64,000 bases of DNA from Ruegeria sp. EL01 (GCF_900313035.1 NZ_OMPS01000001.1:186001-250000); one strand, 5' to 3'; numbered from the stretch's first letter, positions 14,296 to 24,079 are shown. Notes: a model not told the origin generated them from the letters alone. Numbers and translations: made by a program.

Positions 14296-17160
14296 TCATC
14301 GATTTTTCCACCTGTATTCGCCTGTGAGCAGGATATGCGCCAGGAGTTGAGGTGAACAGTCGAGACCAGCACGCTTTCGCGTGGTGACGGCATGGCCAAG
14401 GTGCTTGGTATTCCAGTAGATGATGATCGCGGTCAGCAGGTTTAACCCTGCCATGCGATAGTGCTGTCCTTCAGAGGTTCGGTCTCGGATTTCGCCTTGG
14501 CGACCGATGCGGAGGGCGTTTTTCAAAGCATGGTGGGCCTCACTTTTGTTCAGACCGATTTGGGCGCGGCGCTGCATGCCAGCGTCCAACAACCAGTCGA
14601 TTATGAATAAAGTGCGTTCAACGCGCCCGATCTCCCGTAATGTGACAGCCAGTTCGTGCTGACGGGGATACGATGCGAACTTCCTCAACAACTGGCTGGG
14701 TGGCATGACACCCGCCGCCATGGTAGCGACGGCGCGCAAAATGTCCGCCCAGTTTTCCGTGATCAGCTTTTCTCTGATCTTTCCGCCGACCAGCCCGCGG
14801 ACTTCCTTCGGCGCCGCGGAGGGATCGAAGAGATAGAGCCGCTTTGACGGCAGGTCACGGATGCGGGGAACAAAGCGATAAGACAGAAGTGCGGTTGCGG
14901 CAAAGACATGATCCGTGAAGCCGCCGGTGTCGGCGTATTGCTCTTTGATCTTCTTCCCAACCTCGTTCATCAGCAACCCGTCCAGAATGTATGGGGCCTC
15001 GTTGGCGGTCGCAGGGATATTCTGTGTGGCAAACGGGCCGAACTGGTCGGAGACATGGGTGTAAGCCTTCAAGCCGGGCTCCTGTCCATACTTCGCGTTG
15101 ATGAGGTTCATCGCCTCGCCATGCCGCGTTGTTGGAAAAAACTGACCGTCGCTTGAAGCGGTCATACCACCGCCCCAGAACCTCGTCATCGGTAATTTGG
15201 TCTGCGCCTCGATCACCTTGGCAAGCGCCCTGTTGATGGCATCGCTTTCAACATGCCACCGGGACAAGCGCGAGAGTTGGAAGTAGTCATGTGAACTGGT
15301 CGCCTCGGCCATTTTGCTGAGGCCAAGGTTCAATCCCTCGGCCAGCAGCACGTTCAACAACCCGATGCGATCCTTGCAGGGAACGCCGGTGCGCAGGTGT
15401 GTAAAGGCTTCGGTGAAGCCGATATCGTCATCAACTTCCTGCAGCAGATCGGTGATCCGGACGGCAGGCAGGCGACCATAGAGATCAAGCACCATGCCAT
15501 CAGCATCCGCCGGGATTGCTGCCGTCAAGCGATCAACTTTGAGAACGCCGTTCTCGATTGAACCGCCGGGAATCGCGCCAGCTCTGGCAGCCTTGGCCAA
15601 ACGTTTCATCCCTTCTGCCAGCCTTGCCTTGCGATCATCGAGCCAGATCTCAGGTTCGAATGGCATCGTCAGGCGAGGGCACGCCTTGGCTGTTTCTATA
15701 GGTATCAAAGCTTGTTTCAGATCAGCGTAACGCCGGGAATGGGGCAGCCAGATATCGCCGGATCGGAACGCTTCGCGCACTTGGAACAACACTGCGACCT
15801 CCCAGAGCCGATTGTCACCTGGGTCCTGAGCATTGAGGTGTCGATGCCATTTCGAGGTTCGACGCAAAAAGCCAACCTGACGGGGCGCATCGGTTTGATC
15901 CTGGGCGATGACTTTTGTTGCCTGCATCAAAGGCGCCGCCACCGGGGCGGCGCAGATATCGAGCGCCCGCAACATTCTTGGGGCATAGCGCCGGAACCGG
16001 TGATATCCATGAACGACATGAGACAAGGCGTCAGCCGCCATCGTGTCGGTCAACTCGGCCGCGGTTGTCACCATGCGTTCGAGGTGAGACCAGCCACACA
16101 CAACTTCGACGGCGGCATCAAGGGACGCGCCATCCGTCTTGGCTTCCAGCAAGGCAGCACCCAGATCCTTGAAGGAACGTAATGTTTCACGCAGTGAAGA
16201 CCGAGCATCCGCGATACGCACGTCTGACAGCCTTTTCGCATCCCGCCAGGTCTTGCCAACAATCCGGTCGTGGGTTTCGATCACGGCATCGGCGATGGCC
16301 GCCTTCCACTCTACCGCACAGACGGCAAGGATCGCCAGGCGCCGGTCACTCGTGATGTCGCGCAATCCATCGGCAAAGTAGCGCTCGCCTTGGCGGCGCA
16401 GGCGGGTGACGCGATGTGGCGGTACGTTGGACAGAATGTCCGGTGAGAGGCCCAATTTTTGCAAAACCTCTAACCGGTCCAGAAGTCGCGATGCTCCAGC
16501 CGAGTTGCTGCCCACCTCGAAACGGCGAAGCCAGATGAACCGGGTGACATTGCCATCCACGATCTCGGTCAACAGCGCGTCCAGGCGTTCTTTCGTTTCG
16601 TCGTCGATCCTGCTGGTGATCCGGCTTTCGGTCTGGCGCTCAGCCGACACCAGAGCATCTGCACACAGCCGTTCGATGACAGACATGCCGGGCAGGATCA
16701 CCTGCGACCGGCGGCACTCTTCGACAAATCGGCGCGCCAGGTCTTCGTTGGATCGGGCAGTTTCAGCTTCATTCTCGAGCCAAGTCTTGAGACTGCGAGC
16801 GCCTTGGCCAGAGAACATCTTGAAGCCGTAAATCTGACGCAGGGCGTGCAGGTGCTGCTGACGGGTTTGCCGACGTGCGGCATATGGTAAAACATCATTG
16901 CCGGTCAGGCCCAACTGAGCCCCGATGAAGCGCAATACCTTTTCCGGGATGACTTCACCAGATGACAACAGCCGACCAGGATAGCGCAGGGCGCAGAGCT
17001 GTAGGGCAAAACCGATCTTGTTCTCCGGTCGCCGCCGTTCGTTGATGTGTTCAAGATCGTCATCTGCCAGCGTGTAATGCCGCAACATCAATGTCTCGTC
17101 AGTCGGCAGGTCGAAAAGCGCCGAACGCTGGCGCTCGGTCAGAATGGACCGTCTTGGCAT
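14296..17160 (-). CDS. tnpA: Tn3 family transposase TnpA
   Basis: 954 aa, near full length for the family. The N-terminal DUF4158-type region starts MPRRSILTERQRSALFDLPT; the C-terminal DDE_Tnp_Tn3 domain contains SSDGQFFPTTRHGEAMN (first Asp), ADTGGFTDHVFAA (second Asp) and GLNKSEAHHALKNAL (Glu). It catalyses replicative transposition and ends eight bases inside the left TIR. It is divergent from the resolvase gene, with only about 95 bases between for promoters and res. It looks intact. Confidence 0.95.
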   Translation of the reverse strand: MPRRSILTERQRSALFDLPTDETLMLRHYTLADDDLEHINERRRPENKIGFALQLCALRYPGRLLSSGEVIPEKVLRFIGAQLGLTGNDVLPYAARRQTRQQHLHALRQIYGFKMFSGQGARSLKTWLENEAETARSNEDLARRFVEECRRSQVILPGMSVIERLCADALVSAERQTESRITSRIDDETKERLDALLTEIVDGNVTRFIWLRRFEVGSNSAGASRLLDRLEVLQKLGLSPDILSNVPPHRVTRLRRQGERYFADGLRDITSDRRLAILAVCAVEWKAAIADAVIETHDRIVGKTWRDAKRLSDVRIADARSSLRETLRSFKDLGAALLEAKTDGASLDAAVEVVCGWSHLERMVTTAAELTDTMAADALSHVVHGYHRFRRYAPRMLRALDICAAPVAAPLMQATKVIAQDQTDAPRQVGFLRRTSKWHRHLNAQDPGDNRLWEVAVLFQVREAFRSGDIWLPHSRRYADLKQALIPIETAKACPRLTMPFEPEIWLDDRKARLAEGMKRLAKAARAGAIPGGSIENGVLKVDRLTAAIPADADGMVLDLYGRLPAVRITDLLQEVDDDIGFTEAFTHLRTGVPCKDRIGLLNVLLAEGLNLGLSKMAEATSSHDYFQLSRLSRWHVESDAINRALAKVIEAQTKLPMTRFWGGGMTASSDGQFFPTTRHGEAMNLINAKYGQEPGLKAYTHVSDQFGPFATQNIPATANEAPYILDGLLMNEVGKKIKEQYADTGGFTDHVFAATALLSYRFVPRIRDLPSKRLYLFDPSAAPKEVRGLVGGKIREKLITENWADILRAVATMAAGVMPPSQLLRKFASYPRQHELAVTLREIGRVERTLFIIDWLLDAGMQRRAQIGLNKSEAHHALKNALRIGRQGEIRDRTSEGQHYRMAGLNLLTAIIIYWNTKHLGHAVTTRKRAGLDCSPQLLAHILLTGEYRWKNR

Positions 17161-17254
17161 GTTGGCTTGTCCTTGTTAATCAGATGTCTGTTCGGGACAC
17201 ATCTCGCACCAGCAAAATCAACGACTTGCAAGACCAAATTCCAAGAGGGTTCAA

Positions 17255-17860
17255 CTGGGACAGCGCGCAGCCATCTATGCCAGAGTTTCCACCGCCGATC
17301 AGTCGTGTGACAGGCAGGTGATGGAGCTGGCTGCTTTCGCAGAACGCGGTGGTTATGAGGTGATAGGTATCTTCAAAGAAACGGCCTCGGGTGCACCCGC
17401 CAATCGTGTCGCCCGGAACCGAATTCTCGATCTGGCTCAGGCACGGCAGATAGATGCCGTCCTTGTCAGCGAGTTGTCCCGGTGGGGCCGCTCCACTCAA
17501 GACCTGTTGGACACTTTGAACAAGCTGGCAGGCTGGAAGGTTTCGGTCGTTGCCATGAGTGGTATGACTTTCGAGTTGGACACGCCGCATGGCCGGATGA
17601 TGGCGACCATGCTGGCAGGAATTGCCCAGTTCGAACGCGACTTGCTCAGCGAACGCGTCAAATCAGGACTTGCCGCAGCCCGTGCGCGCGGCAAGAAGCT
17701 CGGGCGCCAACCCGGACAACGACCGAAATCCGACAAACTTGCACCGAAGGTCGTTCAAGCCGTGGCGGAAGGTCGTTCATACCGATGGATTGCACGTGAT
17801 CTTGGCATCAGCAAAAACACCGTGCTCGACATAATGAAACGCCACAGGGAAAACTCTTAG
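17255..17860 (+). CDS. tnpR: Serine resolvase of Tn3 transposon, non-ATG start
   Basis: About 201 aa if started at CTG 17255. The catalytic Ser is in QRAAIYARVSTADQS (residue 12 from CTG); ELSRWGRSTQDLL, GIAQFERDLLSERVKSGL and a C-terminal HTH (YRWIARDLGISKNTVLDIM) follow. The first in-frame ATG is at 17318, past the catalytic Ser, so an ATG-only call would yield a dead protein. The open frame begins after TAA 17177-17179 and has no ATG, GTG or TTG before the Ser. AAGAGGG lies five bases before CTG 17255, making that the best start. It ends within the right TIR. It either uses a rare start codon or lost its ATG. Confidence 0.8.
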   Translation: MGQRAAIYARVSTADQSCDRQVMELAAFAERGGYEVIGIFKETASGAPANRVARNRILDLAQARQIDAVLVSELSRWGRSTQDLLDTLNKLAGWKVSVVAMSGMTFELDTPHGRMMATMLAGIAQFERDLLSERVKSGLAAARARGKKLGRQPGQRPKSDKLAPKVVQAVAEGRSYRWIARDLGISKNTVLDIMKRHRENS

Positions 17861-17893
17861 GGTGTCATTCCGCCCCCAGCCGGAACAGACCCC
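17856..17893 (-). repeat. Tn3 terminal inverted repeat, right
   Basis: Inverted copy of 14250-14287. The last codons of the resolvase gene extend five bases into it. Confidence 0.92.
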
Positions 17894-18130
17894 ACTGGTG
17901 GCTCGGGGATCGCGGCTGTGATGCAGACTGGTTCCGAGACGCATTGAAAGACAAAGGAATAAGCGCCTGCATTCCAGGTCGAAAGTAACGCAAGACAACC
18001 GTGAAGTATGACAAGCGCCGATATAAACGGCGCAACCGTATTGAGATCATGTTTGGTAGGCTCAAGGACTGGAGGCGCATAGCCACCTTCTTTAACTTGT
18101 TTCTGACACCTGCGGTTTATCGGGTTTTGG
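17894..18130 (+). pseudogene. IS5-family transposase remnant
   Basis: In the forward frame from about 17908 one reads DRGCDADWFRDALKDKGISA, then, past an in-frame TAA at about 17986 (within GRKxRKTTVKYDKRR), YKRRNRIEIMFGRLKDWRRI. These are the second-Asp and Glu regions of IS5/IS427-group DDE transposases. The 5' part is missing where the Tn3 right end abuts, and the 3' part decays after WRRIATFF. The following bases to 18293 hold no gene I can recognise. Confidence 0.8.
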
Positions 18131-18293
18131 TACGCAACGGTCACCAACCCAATCAGTGACTGAGTGGGCGATCGGACATTTGAGATTCAGCACATACGGC
18201 GGCTTGGTTATGCGCCACATACGCGCTTGGTCGTCTCACCAACAACGGTAGCCTACATTGGGCCTTATCGCGCCTAACGGGCTGAATAACAAC

Positions 18294-19355
18294 TCACCGC
18301 AACCGCTCTTGCGAAACCGGGTCGAAGAACATGGCCTTGCCCAGTTCGATCGCAATCGCGACATTGCCCCCTGGCGTTCCGACAGTATTTTCCCGTGTTT
18401 CCACAATGATCCGCTCACCGGTCGCCGCGACAAGATGGCTATAGGTTACACCGCCCAATTGTTCGGTCAGGTCAAGGCTTAGCGATGCCTGGGTATCCTC
18501 TGTCACCGACACATGGTGCGGTCTGAAGCCCACAACAACGTCGCCACTGCTTTTGGAATTGATTTCGGCAGGGATTTCCAAATTGCCCAGGGCCGGAATT
18601 CGCACCTTTCCGCCGTCCAAAACACCGTCGAGGAAGTTCATCGATGGCGTGCCGATGAAACCGGCAACAAATACATTGCAGGGGTTTTCATACAGCTCTA
18701 ACGGGGTTCCTACCTGTTCGATCCGACCTGCGCGCAATACCACGATTTTGTCGGCCAGCGTCATGGCTTCGACTTGATCATGGGTGACATAGATCATAGT
18801 CGCGTCAATTTCCTTGTGCAGCCGGGCCAGTTCCATCCGCATCTGTACCCTGAGTTCTGCATCAAGGTTGGACAGAGGTTCATCAAACAAGAACACCTCG
18901 GGTTTTCGAACGATCGCCCGACCGATGGCAACGCGCTGGCGCTGACCGCCTGACAACTCTTTGGGCTTACGGTCCAGCAACTCGTCCAATTGCAGGATTC
19001 TGGCCACTTCAGCCACTTTTTTGCGGCGCTCGGCTTTTGGGATCCCTTCCATACGCATCGAGAACGCCATGTTCTCGGCCACGCTCATATGCGGGTATAA
19101 CGCATAAGATTGAAAAACCATCGCGGTCCCGCGCTTTGACGGCGATATGTTTCTCATGGATTTCCCGCCAATGCGGATGTCGCCCTTGCTGAGCGTTTCC
19201 AGACCGCAGATCATTCGAAGCGCGGTCGACTTCCCGCAGCCGGACGGGCCGACAAAAACGACGAACTCACCATGTTCGACTTCCAGGTCAATGCCGTGAA
19301 TCACCCGGGTTCCCGCATAATTCTTTTCGACGCCAATGAGTTCTAGGTTAGCCAT
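18294..19355 (-). CDS. Sugar ABC transporter ATP-binding protein (UgpC/MalK-like)
   Basis: About 353 aa. Walker A GPSGCGKST, signature LSGGQRQRVAIGRA, Walker B VFLFDEPLSNLDA, switch His VTHDQVEAMTLADKI, and a C-terminal OB/TOBE domain with FIGTPSMNFLDG. It powers carbohydrate uptake with the permeases at 22191-23988. ATG 19355 follows GAGGAAAG; an upstream start at 19379 is less likely. It is the last gene of a reverse-strand operon, separated from the permeases by the sialidase-fold and aldehyde dehydrogenase genes. Confidence 0.92.
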   Translation of the reverse strand: MANLELIGVEKNYAGTRVIHGIDLEVEHGEFVVFVGPSGCGKSTALRMICGLETLSKGDIRIGGKSMRNISPSKRGTAMVFQSYALYPHMSVAENMAFSMRMEGIPKAERRKKVAEVARILQLDELLDRKPKELSGGQRQRVAIGRAIVRKPEVFLFDEPLSNLDAELRVQMRMELARLHKEIDATMIYVTHDQVEAMTLADKIVVLRAGRIEQVGTPLELYENPCNVFVAGFIGTPSMNFLDGVLDGGKVRIPALGNLEIPAEINSKSSGDVVVGFRPHHVSVTEDTQASLSLDLTEQLGGVTYSHLVAATGERIIVETRENTVGTPGGNVAIAIELGKAMFFDPVSQERLR

Positions 19356-19454
19356 TCTTTCCTCTATTCTTGCGGGCAAACGTTTGCGGATGAACTGCGC
19401 GGGATTTCGTATCCGGGGGAGTAGCGGGCGCCGAAACCCCGCGCAGGTGCGGCT

Positions 19455-20669
19455 CTAGCTCAGCCAGAACCGAGTGGTACGCAGGTATTGCAGGGGCACG
19501 GGATCGTCGCTCCATTCGTGATACGAAACCGCGATTGAACCATCAGGGTTTTGAACCACGCTGGGATACCCGATATGCTGGTACAGCCCAGGGTGGTTCG
19601 GATCGATGGTCCCGGCATTATAACCCTCGGTGTCGTTATCCCCGCCAAGGCTGGATGTCGGTTTCGAGCTTTCCGAGCGGGTTGGCAAGCCGCCCTCACG
19701 GATGATGAACTCATCCTTTACATCCCATGTGACACCATCCTCGGAAATAATGCCGCGCACCCCATAGGACGGGCGACGATAGCCATATACCATCAGGTAG
19801 CGCCCATCCTGCAGCGGAATCAGCTCTGGCGGATAACCCCAGATGTTCGTCCATTTGGGCGGTGTCCAAGAAAACCCGTCATCTTCCGAGATGGTCATAA
19901 CCATGTTCTTGGCGTCACCGCTTGGATTGACATGGGTACGCATGAAGCAGACCAGACGACCGTCTTTCAGGCGCAAAATGTCTGGCTCTTCATAGTCAAT
20001 GATTGCTGCCGGGTCATAGGCCAAGGTGGAGTAGTATTCCCAGTTGTCCCCGCCGTCATCCGACCGCATGAGAGCCGAACGTGTGGCTTCGTTTTCACCT
20101 TCTTCGCCATATCCGCGAATACGCCCATACAGCCCCATTAGGATACCACCATCCGGCAACTGCCAGCAGCCCGACCGGCAGCCGCCGTGTTTCATCGGAC
20201 GCACATTAACCGGGATCGGAGACGACCATGTCTGTCCGCCGTCCTTGGATTTTACAACATAGGTTCCCAGCCAACTCTGCAGCTTGAACGCCCAGGTCCA
20301 GTCGCCCCATTCCTTGGTGTTTGGTGCACCACCCCAAGAGGGTTGCGTGGGCTTTTGACCTCGTTTGAAAAACCCGGTGATCGCGAAGTTGACGAGCAGG
20401 GTGCCATCGTCGAGTTCACAGATACCTGCGTCCCAGTTGCCAGTGGTGTCAGACCAGTCGACAATGACACTCGGCTCACCCCAAGTCTGTCCGCCGTCGG
20501 TTGACTTGACCATCATCGAACGTCCGCTGTCATGGTGGAACGGGTAACGTTCCTCATTGTAGACGGCGACCAGATCACCATTCTTAAGCACGCGTGCCAT
20601 CGTCTGATTGACGCAATGCTCAGGATGTTTGACCATTGTGTGATGGGTAATATCCTTGATTGGACTCAT
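19455..20669 (-). CDS. Sialidase-fold (BNR/Asp-box) protein, cytoplasmic
   Basis: 404 aa from ATG 20669 (GAGGAA upstream); no signal peptide. At least four Asp-boxes mark a six-bladed propeller: KSTDGGQTWG, KSKDGGQTWS, RSDDGGDNWE, SEDDGFSWT. The FRIP motif of true sialidases is not apparent. The fold includes sialidases, arabinanases and several lyases, so function cannot be read from the fold. Its lack of export, and its place between ABC and dehydrogenase genes, point to processing of an imported saccharide or sugar acid. A second family member closes the opposite arm of the locus (32925). Confidence 0.85.
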   Translation of the reverse strand: MSPIKDITHHTMVKHPEHCVNQTMARVLKNGDLVAVYNEERYPFHHDSGRSMMVKSTDGGQTWGEPSVIVDWSDTTGNWDAGICELDDGTLLVNFAITGFFKRGQKPTQPSWGGAPNTKEWGDWTWAFKLQSWLGTYVVKSKDGGQTWSSPIPVNVRPMKHGGCRSGCWQLPDGGILMGLYGRIRGYGEEGENEATRSALMRSDDGGDNWEYYSTLAYDPAAIIDYEEPDILRLKDGRLVCFMRTHVNPSGDAKNMVMTISEDDGFSWTPPKWTNIWGYPPELIPLQDGRYLMVYGYRRPSYGVRGIISEDGVTWDVKDEFIIREGGLPTRSESSKPTSSLGGDNDTEGYNAGTIDPNHPGLYQHIGYPSVVQNPDGSIAVSYHEWSDDPVPLQYLRTTRFWLS

Positions 20670-20727
20670 TTCCTCACTTTTCCTTCTAAGTTGATGGAGG
20701 GCCATGGATTGCAAAACGCGCACGCCG

Positions 20728-22194
20728 TCAGAGGCGAACACCTATGTTCTTGATTTTCAGGTAATTCCTGATGCCGGGAAGGCCGCGTTCACGCCCAATC
20801 CCGCTGTTTTTTTCACCGCCGGTTGGTGCCTGTAAGCCACCGATGAACCAGCCATTGATCCAGACCGAACCTACATCGAGATGCTTGCTCAGCGAGATCG
20901 CGCGACTGACATCTCTGGTGTAGATCCCGGCAACCAGCCCAGTGTCGAGCCGGTTGATTGTCGTGGTCATCTGCGCGTCAGTATCAAACGTGTGAACCGT
21001 TGCGATGGGACCGAAAACCTCGTCAATCGCAAGGGGGTGATCCAGTGGCACATCGTCGAAAACCATGGGCTGCACAAAAAACCCAGGCTTCAGGTAATCG
21101 ACGCTTTGGCCGCGAATGCAGGGTTTCATGCCTTCTGCGGCTGCGCGTTCTATATAACCGCTGACCTTGTGTAGGTGATCTTCTGACACAAGCGGTCCGA
21201 TGTCCGGGTCATTCTCGGGGCGGTCAATCGAAAGCGTCTGGATCTTGTGTTCAAGAAGCGCCAGGAACTCGTCCTTGATGCTACTGTGCAGCAGATACCA
21301 TGACGCCGAAGAGCAGACCTGGCCCGCGTTGGCGAAAGTGGCCTCCAACGCGTCGGTCGTGGCGCGGTCAAGGTCTGCGTCGGCCATCACGATCATCGGA
21401 TTCTTGCCGCCCAGCTCCAGTACACAGGATTTGATGTGTTCGGCCGCATTTCTGTAAACGCGCCGTCCGGTTGTGACCGATCCCGTGAAGGTAACAGACC
21501 GGACCAGGGGATGATTGGTCAGGGGTTCTCCGACCTCTGGCCCGGTTCCGGTGACGACGTTCAACACACCAGCGGGCAGCCCTGCATGAAGGCAAATTTC
21601 CGCCAGTGCCAACGCGGTAAGGGGTGTTTGTTCCGCAGGCTTCAGAACCGCTGTGCAGCCCGCCGCCAAAGCTGGCGCAACCGATCGGGCCGCCATGCCC
21701 AGAGGAAAATTCCACGGGACGATATGGGCGGTGACACCGACAGGCTCGGGCTGGGTATAGTCAAGATACTCGTCGCCCAGCGGGATGGCGCTGCCTTCCA
21801 TTTTATCGGTTGCCCCCGCGTTGTAACGGAAACAGTCCACCACGCCTTGAATATCGCCGCGTGCGGCAGAGATCGGCTTGCCACTATCCAGGCTTTCCAG
21901 ACGGCTGAGATGTCCAAGTTCACTTTCGATCGCGTCGGCAATTTTGTTGAGGACCCGACCCCGTTCGAAAGGAGTCAGGTCGCCCCACGGCCCGCCTAGC
22001 GCGGCATCCGCAGAGACACAGGCACTGTGAACGTCGGCAGCATCGCACCGCGGGACGGTCACGATGACCTCTTCTGTTGAAGGGTCCACCGTTGCCATCT
22101 TGCGCCCCGAGGTCGCCTCATGGCTGAACCCATCCACAATCACTTTGTCCGGGAGACGCGACAGAAACTTGTTTTGAGGGTCCAACTCACTCAT
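20728..22194 (-). CDS. NAD(P)-dependent aldehyde dehydrogenase
   Basis: 488 aa, full length. HIVPWNFPLGMAARSVAPAL, FTGSVTTGRRVY, catalytic Glu in LELGGKNPMIV, and catalytic Cys in NAGQVCSSASWY, followed by the C-terminal EVFGPIATVHTF. It oxidises an aldehyde to the acid in the cytoplasm. It overlaps the upstream permease gene by ATGA, so it is co-translated with the transporter. Resembles betaine/gamma-aminobutyraldehyde-type enzymes in general; substrate probably a sugar-derived aldehyde in this setting, by inference. Confidence 0.9.
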   Translation of the reverse strand: MSELDPQNKFLSRLPDKVIVDGFSHEATSGRKMATVDPSTEEVIVTVPRCDAADVHSACVSADAALGGPWGDLTPFERGRVLNKIADAIESELGHLSRLESLDSGKPISAARGDIQGVVDCFRYNAGATDKMEGSAIPLGDEYLDYTQPEPVGVTAHIVPWNFPLGMAARSVAPALAAGCTAVLKPAEQTPLTALALAEICLHAGLPAGVLNVVTGTGPEVGEPLTNHPLVRSVTFTGSVTTGRRVYRNAAEHIKSCVLELGGKNPMIVMADADLDRATTDALEATFANAGQVCSSASWYLLHSSIKDEFLALLEHKIQTLSIDRPENDPDIGPLVSEDHLHKVSGYIERAAAEGMKPCIRGQSVDYLKPGFFVQPMVFDDVPLDHPLAIDEVFGPIATVHTFDTDAQMTTTINRLDTGLVAGIYTRDVSRAISLSKHLDVGSVWINGWFIGGLQAPTGGEKNSGIGRERGLPGIRNYLKIKNIGVRL

Positions 22195-23066
22195 GATTTC
22201 ACGCTCCCTTGCGAGATACCTTGGATGAAGTATTTCTGAAGGAAGAAGAACAGGACCAGACTGGGAATGGACAGAACTGTTACCGCGGCCATAGAAACCG
22301 AGAACCCTTCAAGCTGGGTATGTGTGCCAACCACAGGAGCGAACTGGGCAACACCAACGGGCAGCGTCTTCATGGATTCATCGAATGTTACCAACAGCGG
22401 CCATAGGAAATTGTTCCAGTTCAGGGTGAAGATGATAACGGTCGCGGCAATGGCAGGGGCGCGCGCCAGAGGCAGGGCCACCAGCCAGAATATCCTAAAC
22501 GGTCCGGCACCATCCATTCTTGCGGCTTCTTCTAGTTCACGGGGGAACGTCAGAAAGAACTGGCGGAAGATATAGACACTGAACACATTCGCGACCGTTG
22601 GCAGGATCAACGCCTGATAGGTACTGGCCCAGCCGACCTTGATGATCGCCAGCAACAGTGGGACGACAGTTACCTCTGCCGGGATCATCAACGATGCTAT
22701 GAACAGCGCAAAAAGCAGCCCGTTGCCCGGAAAGCGCATCCTGGCCAGCGCGTAGCCTGCCATCGCTCCGAAAAACACGCAAAGCCCGGTCGAAACAGTT
22801 GCCTGGATAATGCTGTTGAGCCCCCAGCGTAGAACCGGGTATTCGAAAACCTTGCGGTAGTTCTCGAGCGTCCAGACCCTCGGAAGCCACTCGATATCTT
22901 CAGTCAGAACATGTTCGGGCAGCTTGAAGGATGTGGAAACCATCCAGATGAACGGCATGGCCCACAGGAAGACAACAAACATTCCTATCAGCCAAACGGC
23001 AACATCGCTTAACTGCGGACTGCCATTGCGGAAGGCAAAAACCCTGGGAGCATCAAACATCTTCAT
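22191..23066 (-). CDS. Sugar ABC transporter permease (MalG-like)
   Basis: 291 aa, six predicted membrane helices. The EAA loop EEAARMDGAGPFRIFWLVAL, followed by PLARAPAIA, is conserved in MalG/UgpE/LacG permeases. Its start lies one base after the stop of the MalF-like gene and its stop overlaps the aldehyde dehydrogenase start, so the three are a unit. It forms the inner-membrane channel with the MalF-like subunit. Confidence 0.92.
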   Translation of the reverse strand: MKMFDAPRVFAFRNGSPQLSDVAVWLIGMFVVFLWAMPFIWMVSTSFKLPEHVLTEDIEWLPRVWTLENYRKVFEYPVLRWGLNSIIQATVSTGLCVFFGAMAGYALARMRFPGNGLLFALFIASLMIPAEVTVVPLLLAIIKVGWASTYQALILPTVANVFSVYIFRQFFLTFPRELEEAARMDGAGPFRIFWLVALPLARAPAIAATVIIFTLNWNNFLWPLLVTFDESMKTLPVGVAQFAPVVGTHTQLEGFSVSMAAVTVLSIPSLVLFFFLQKYFIQGISQGSVKS

Positions 23067-23067
23067 T

Positions 23068-23988
23068 TCAGGCCCTTTCTCTGACGACGAGGCGAAGCAG
23101 GACCGTTATGAGAACGATCAGGATGAAGAGGATGATCGCGACGGCGGACGCATAGCCAAAGGTGTTCCGCACGATCGCGGCCTGGTAGATGTAGTGGATG
23201 GGGGACGCCGATGACCCCGCCGGCCCACCATTTGTCATGACGTAGACTTGGCTGAAAATCCTGAGCGTGGAAATCAATTGCAGGGTAACCACCATCGAAA
23301 TCACTGGTCGCATCAAAGGAAGTATTATGAAGAACAGACGTTGAACCTTATTCGCCCCGTCGACTCTTGCGGCTTCGATCAGGTCTTTCGGGATATCCTG
23401 CAGAGCGGCGAGGAACAGGATGAACGCCAGCCCGGTGTCCCACCAGATCGATGCGATGCTGACGCCTACCAACGACCATTCCGTCGATGTCAGCCATTTG
23501 ATATGGCTGATGCCAAGATAACTAAGATAATGATTTATCAGGCCATATTGGGTATCCAGCAGCCAAACCCAGATCAAGCCGATAACGGTTGCCGATACAA
23601 CATAAGGGGCAAAGAAAAACGTGCGCGCGATGGACGATAATGGCCACCTTTGGTTGACAAAAAGCGCCGCCAACAGCCCGCAGATGCTGACCCCGGGAAC
23701 GATGATCAAACCGTAGAACAGAACGTTCTTGAAGGCGTTGATGACCCATTCATCGTGCAAGGCTTCGCGGAAATTATCCAACCCGACCCATTGTGGCGCG
23801 CCGATGATGCTCCATTCCGTGAACGCAATGTAGCCACCGAACAACACGGGCATGATGTTGAATAATAAGAACGGAATCGTGAAGAAGGCGACAAACGCAT
23901 ACCCTATGCGATCGATCCTTACCGTTTCACCCATATTTAGACGTGCCGATACGTGATCTGGCATGTCAATCTGTCTCGCTTCGGCCAT
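23068..23988 (-). CDS. Sugar ABC transporter permease (MalF/UgpA-like)
   Basis: 306 aa, six helices. EAA loop: KDLIEAARVDGANKVQRLFF, then IILPLMRPV. A cytoplasmic N-terminus precedes the first helix (YAFVAFFTIPFLLFNIMPVL). It pairs with the MalG-like subunit immediately downstream and the binding protein encoded 91 bases upstream. Confidence 0.92.
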   Translation of the reverse strand: MAEARQIDMPDHVSARLNMGETVRIDRIGYAFVAFFTIPFLLFNIMPVLFGGYIAFTEWSIIGAPQWVGLDNFREALHDEWVINAFKNVLFYGLIIVPGVSICGLLAALFVNQRWPLSSIARTFFFAPYVVSATVIGLIWVWLLDTQYGLINHYLSYLGISHIKWLTSTEWSLVGVSIASIWWDTGLAFILFLAALQDIPKDLIEAARVDGANKVQRLFFIILPLMRPVISMVVTLQLISTLRIFSQVYVMTNGGPAGSSASPIHYIYQAAIVRNTFGYASAVAIILFILIVLITVLLRLVVRERA

Positions 23989-24079
23989 CTGTGTTCTTCT
24001 GCTGTTTCAGGTTTAAGAGAGCGCGGCATCGAGGTCGGTGGCTGGTTACAACCCCCGGCCCCAATTGGCTGGCGTTTTA

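Larger units (their letters stand above)
14250..17893. mobile_element. Minimal Tn3-family transposon (3,644 bp)
   Basis: Bounded by 38-bp terminal inverted repeats at 14250-14287 and 17856-17893, both starting GGGGTC and matching at 35 of 38 positions. It contains only tnpA (reverse) and a resolvase gene (forward), with no passenger. The flanking 5-mers differ (AAATA on the left, ACTGG on the right), so no target duplication is seen; the right end abuts an IS5 remnant. This suggests a deletion or recombination after insertion. Confidence 0.92.

Noticed and set aside
19455..20669. Secreted sialidase acting on host glycans
   Set aside because: No signal peptide and no FRIP motif; operon context is intracellular sugar-acid catabolism.
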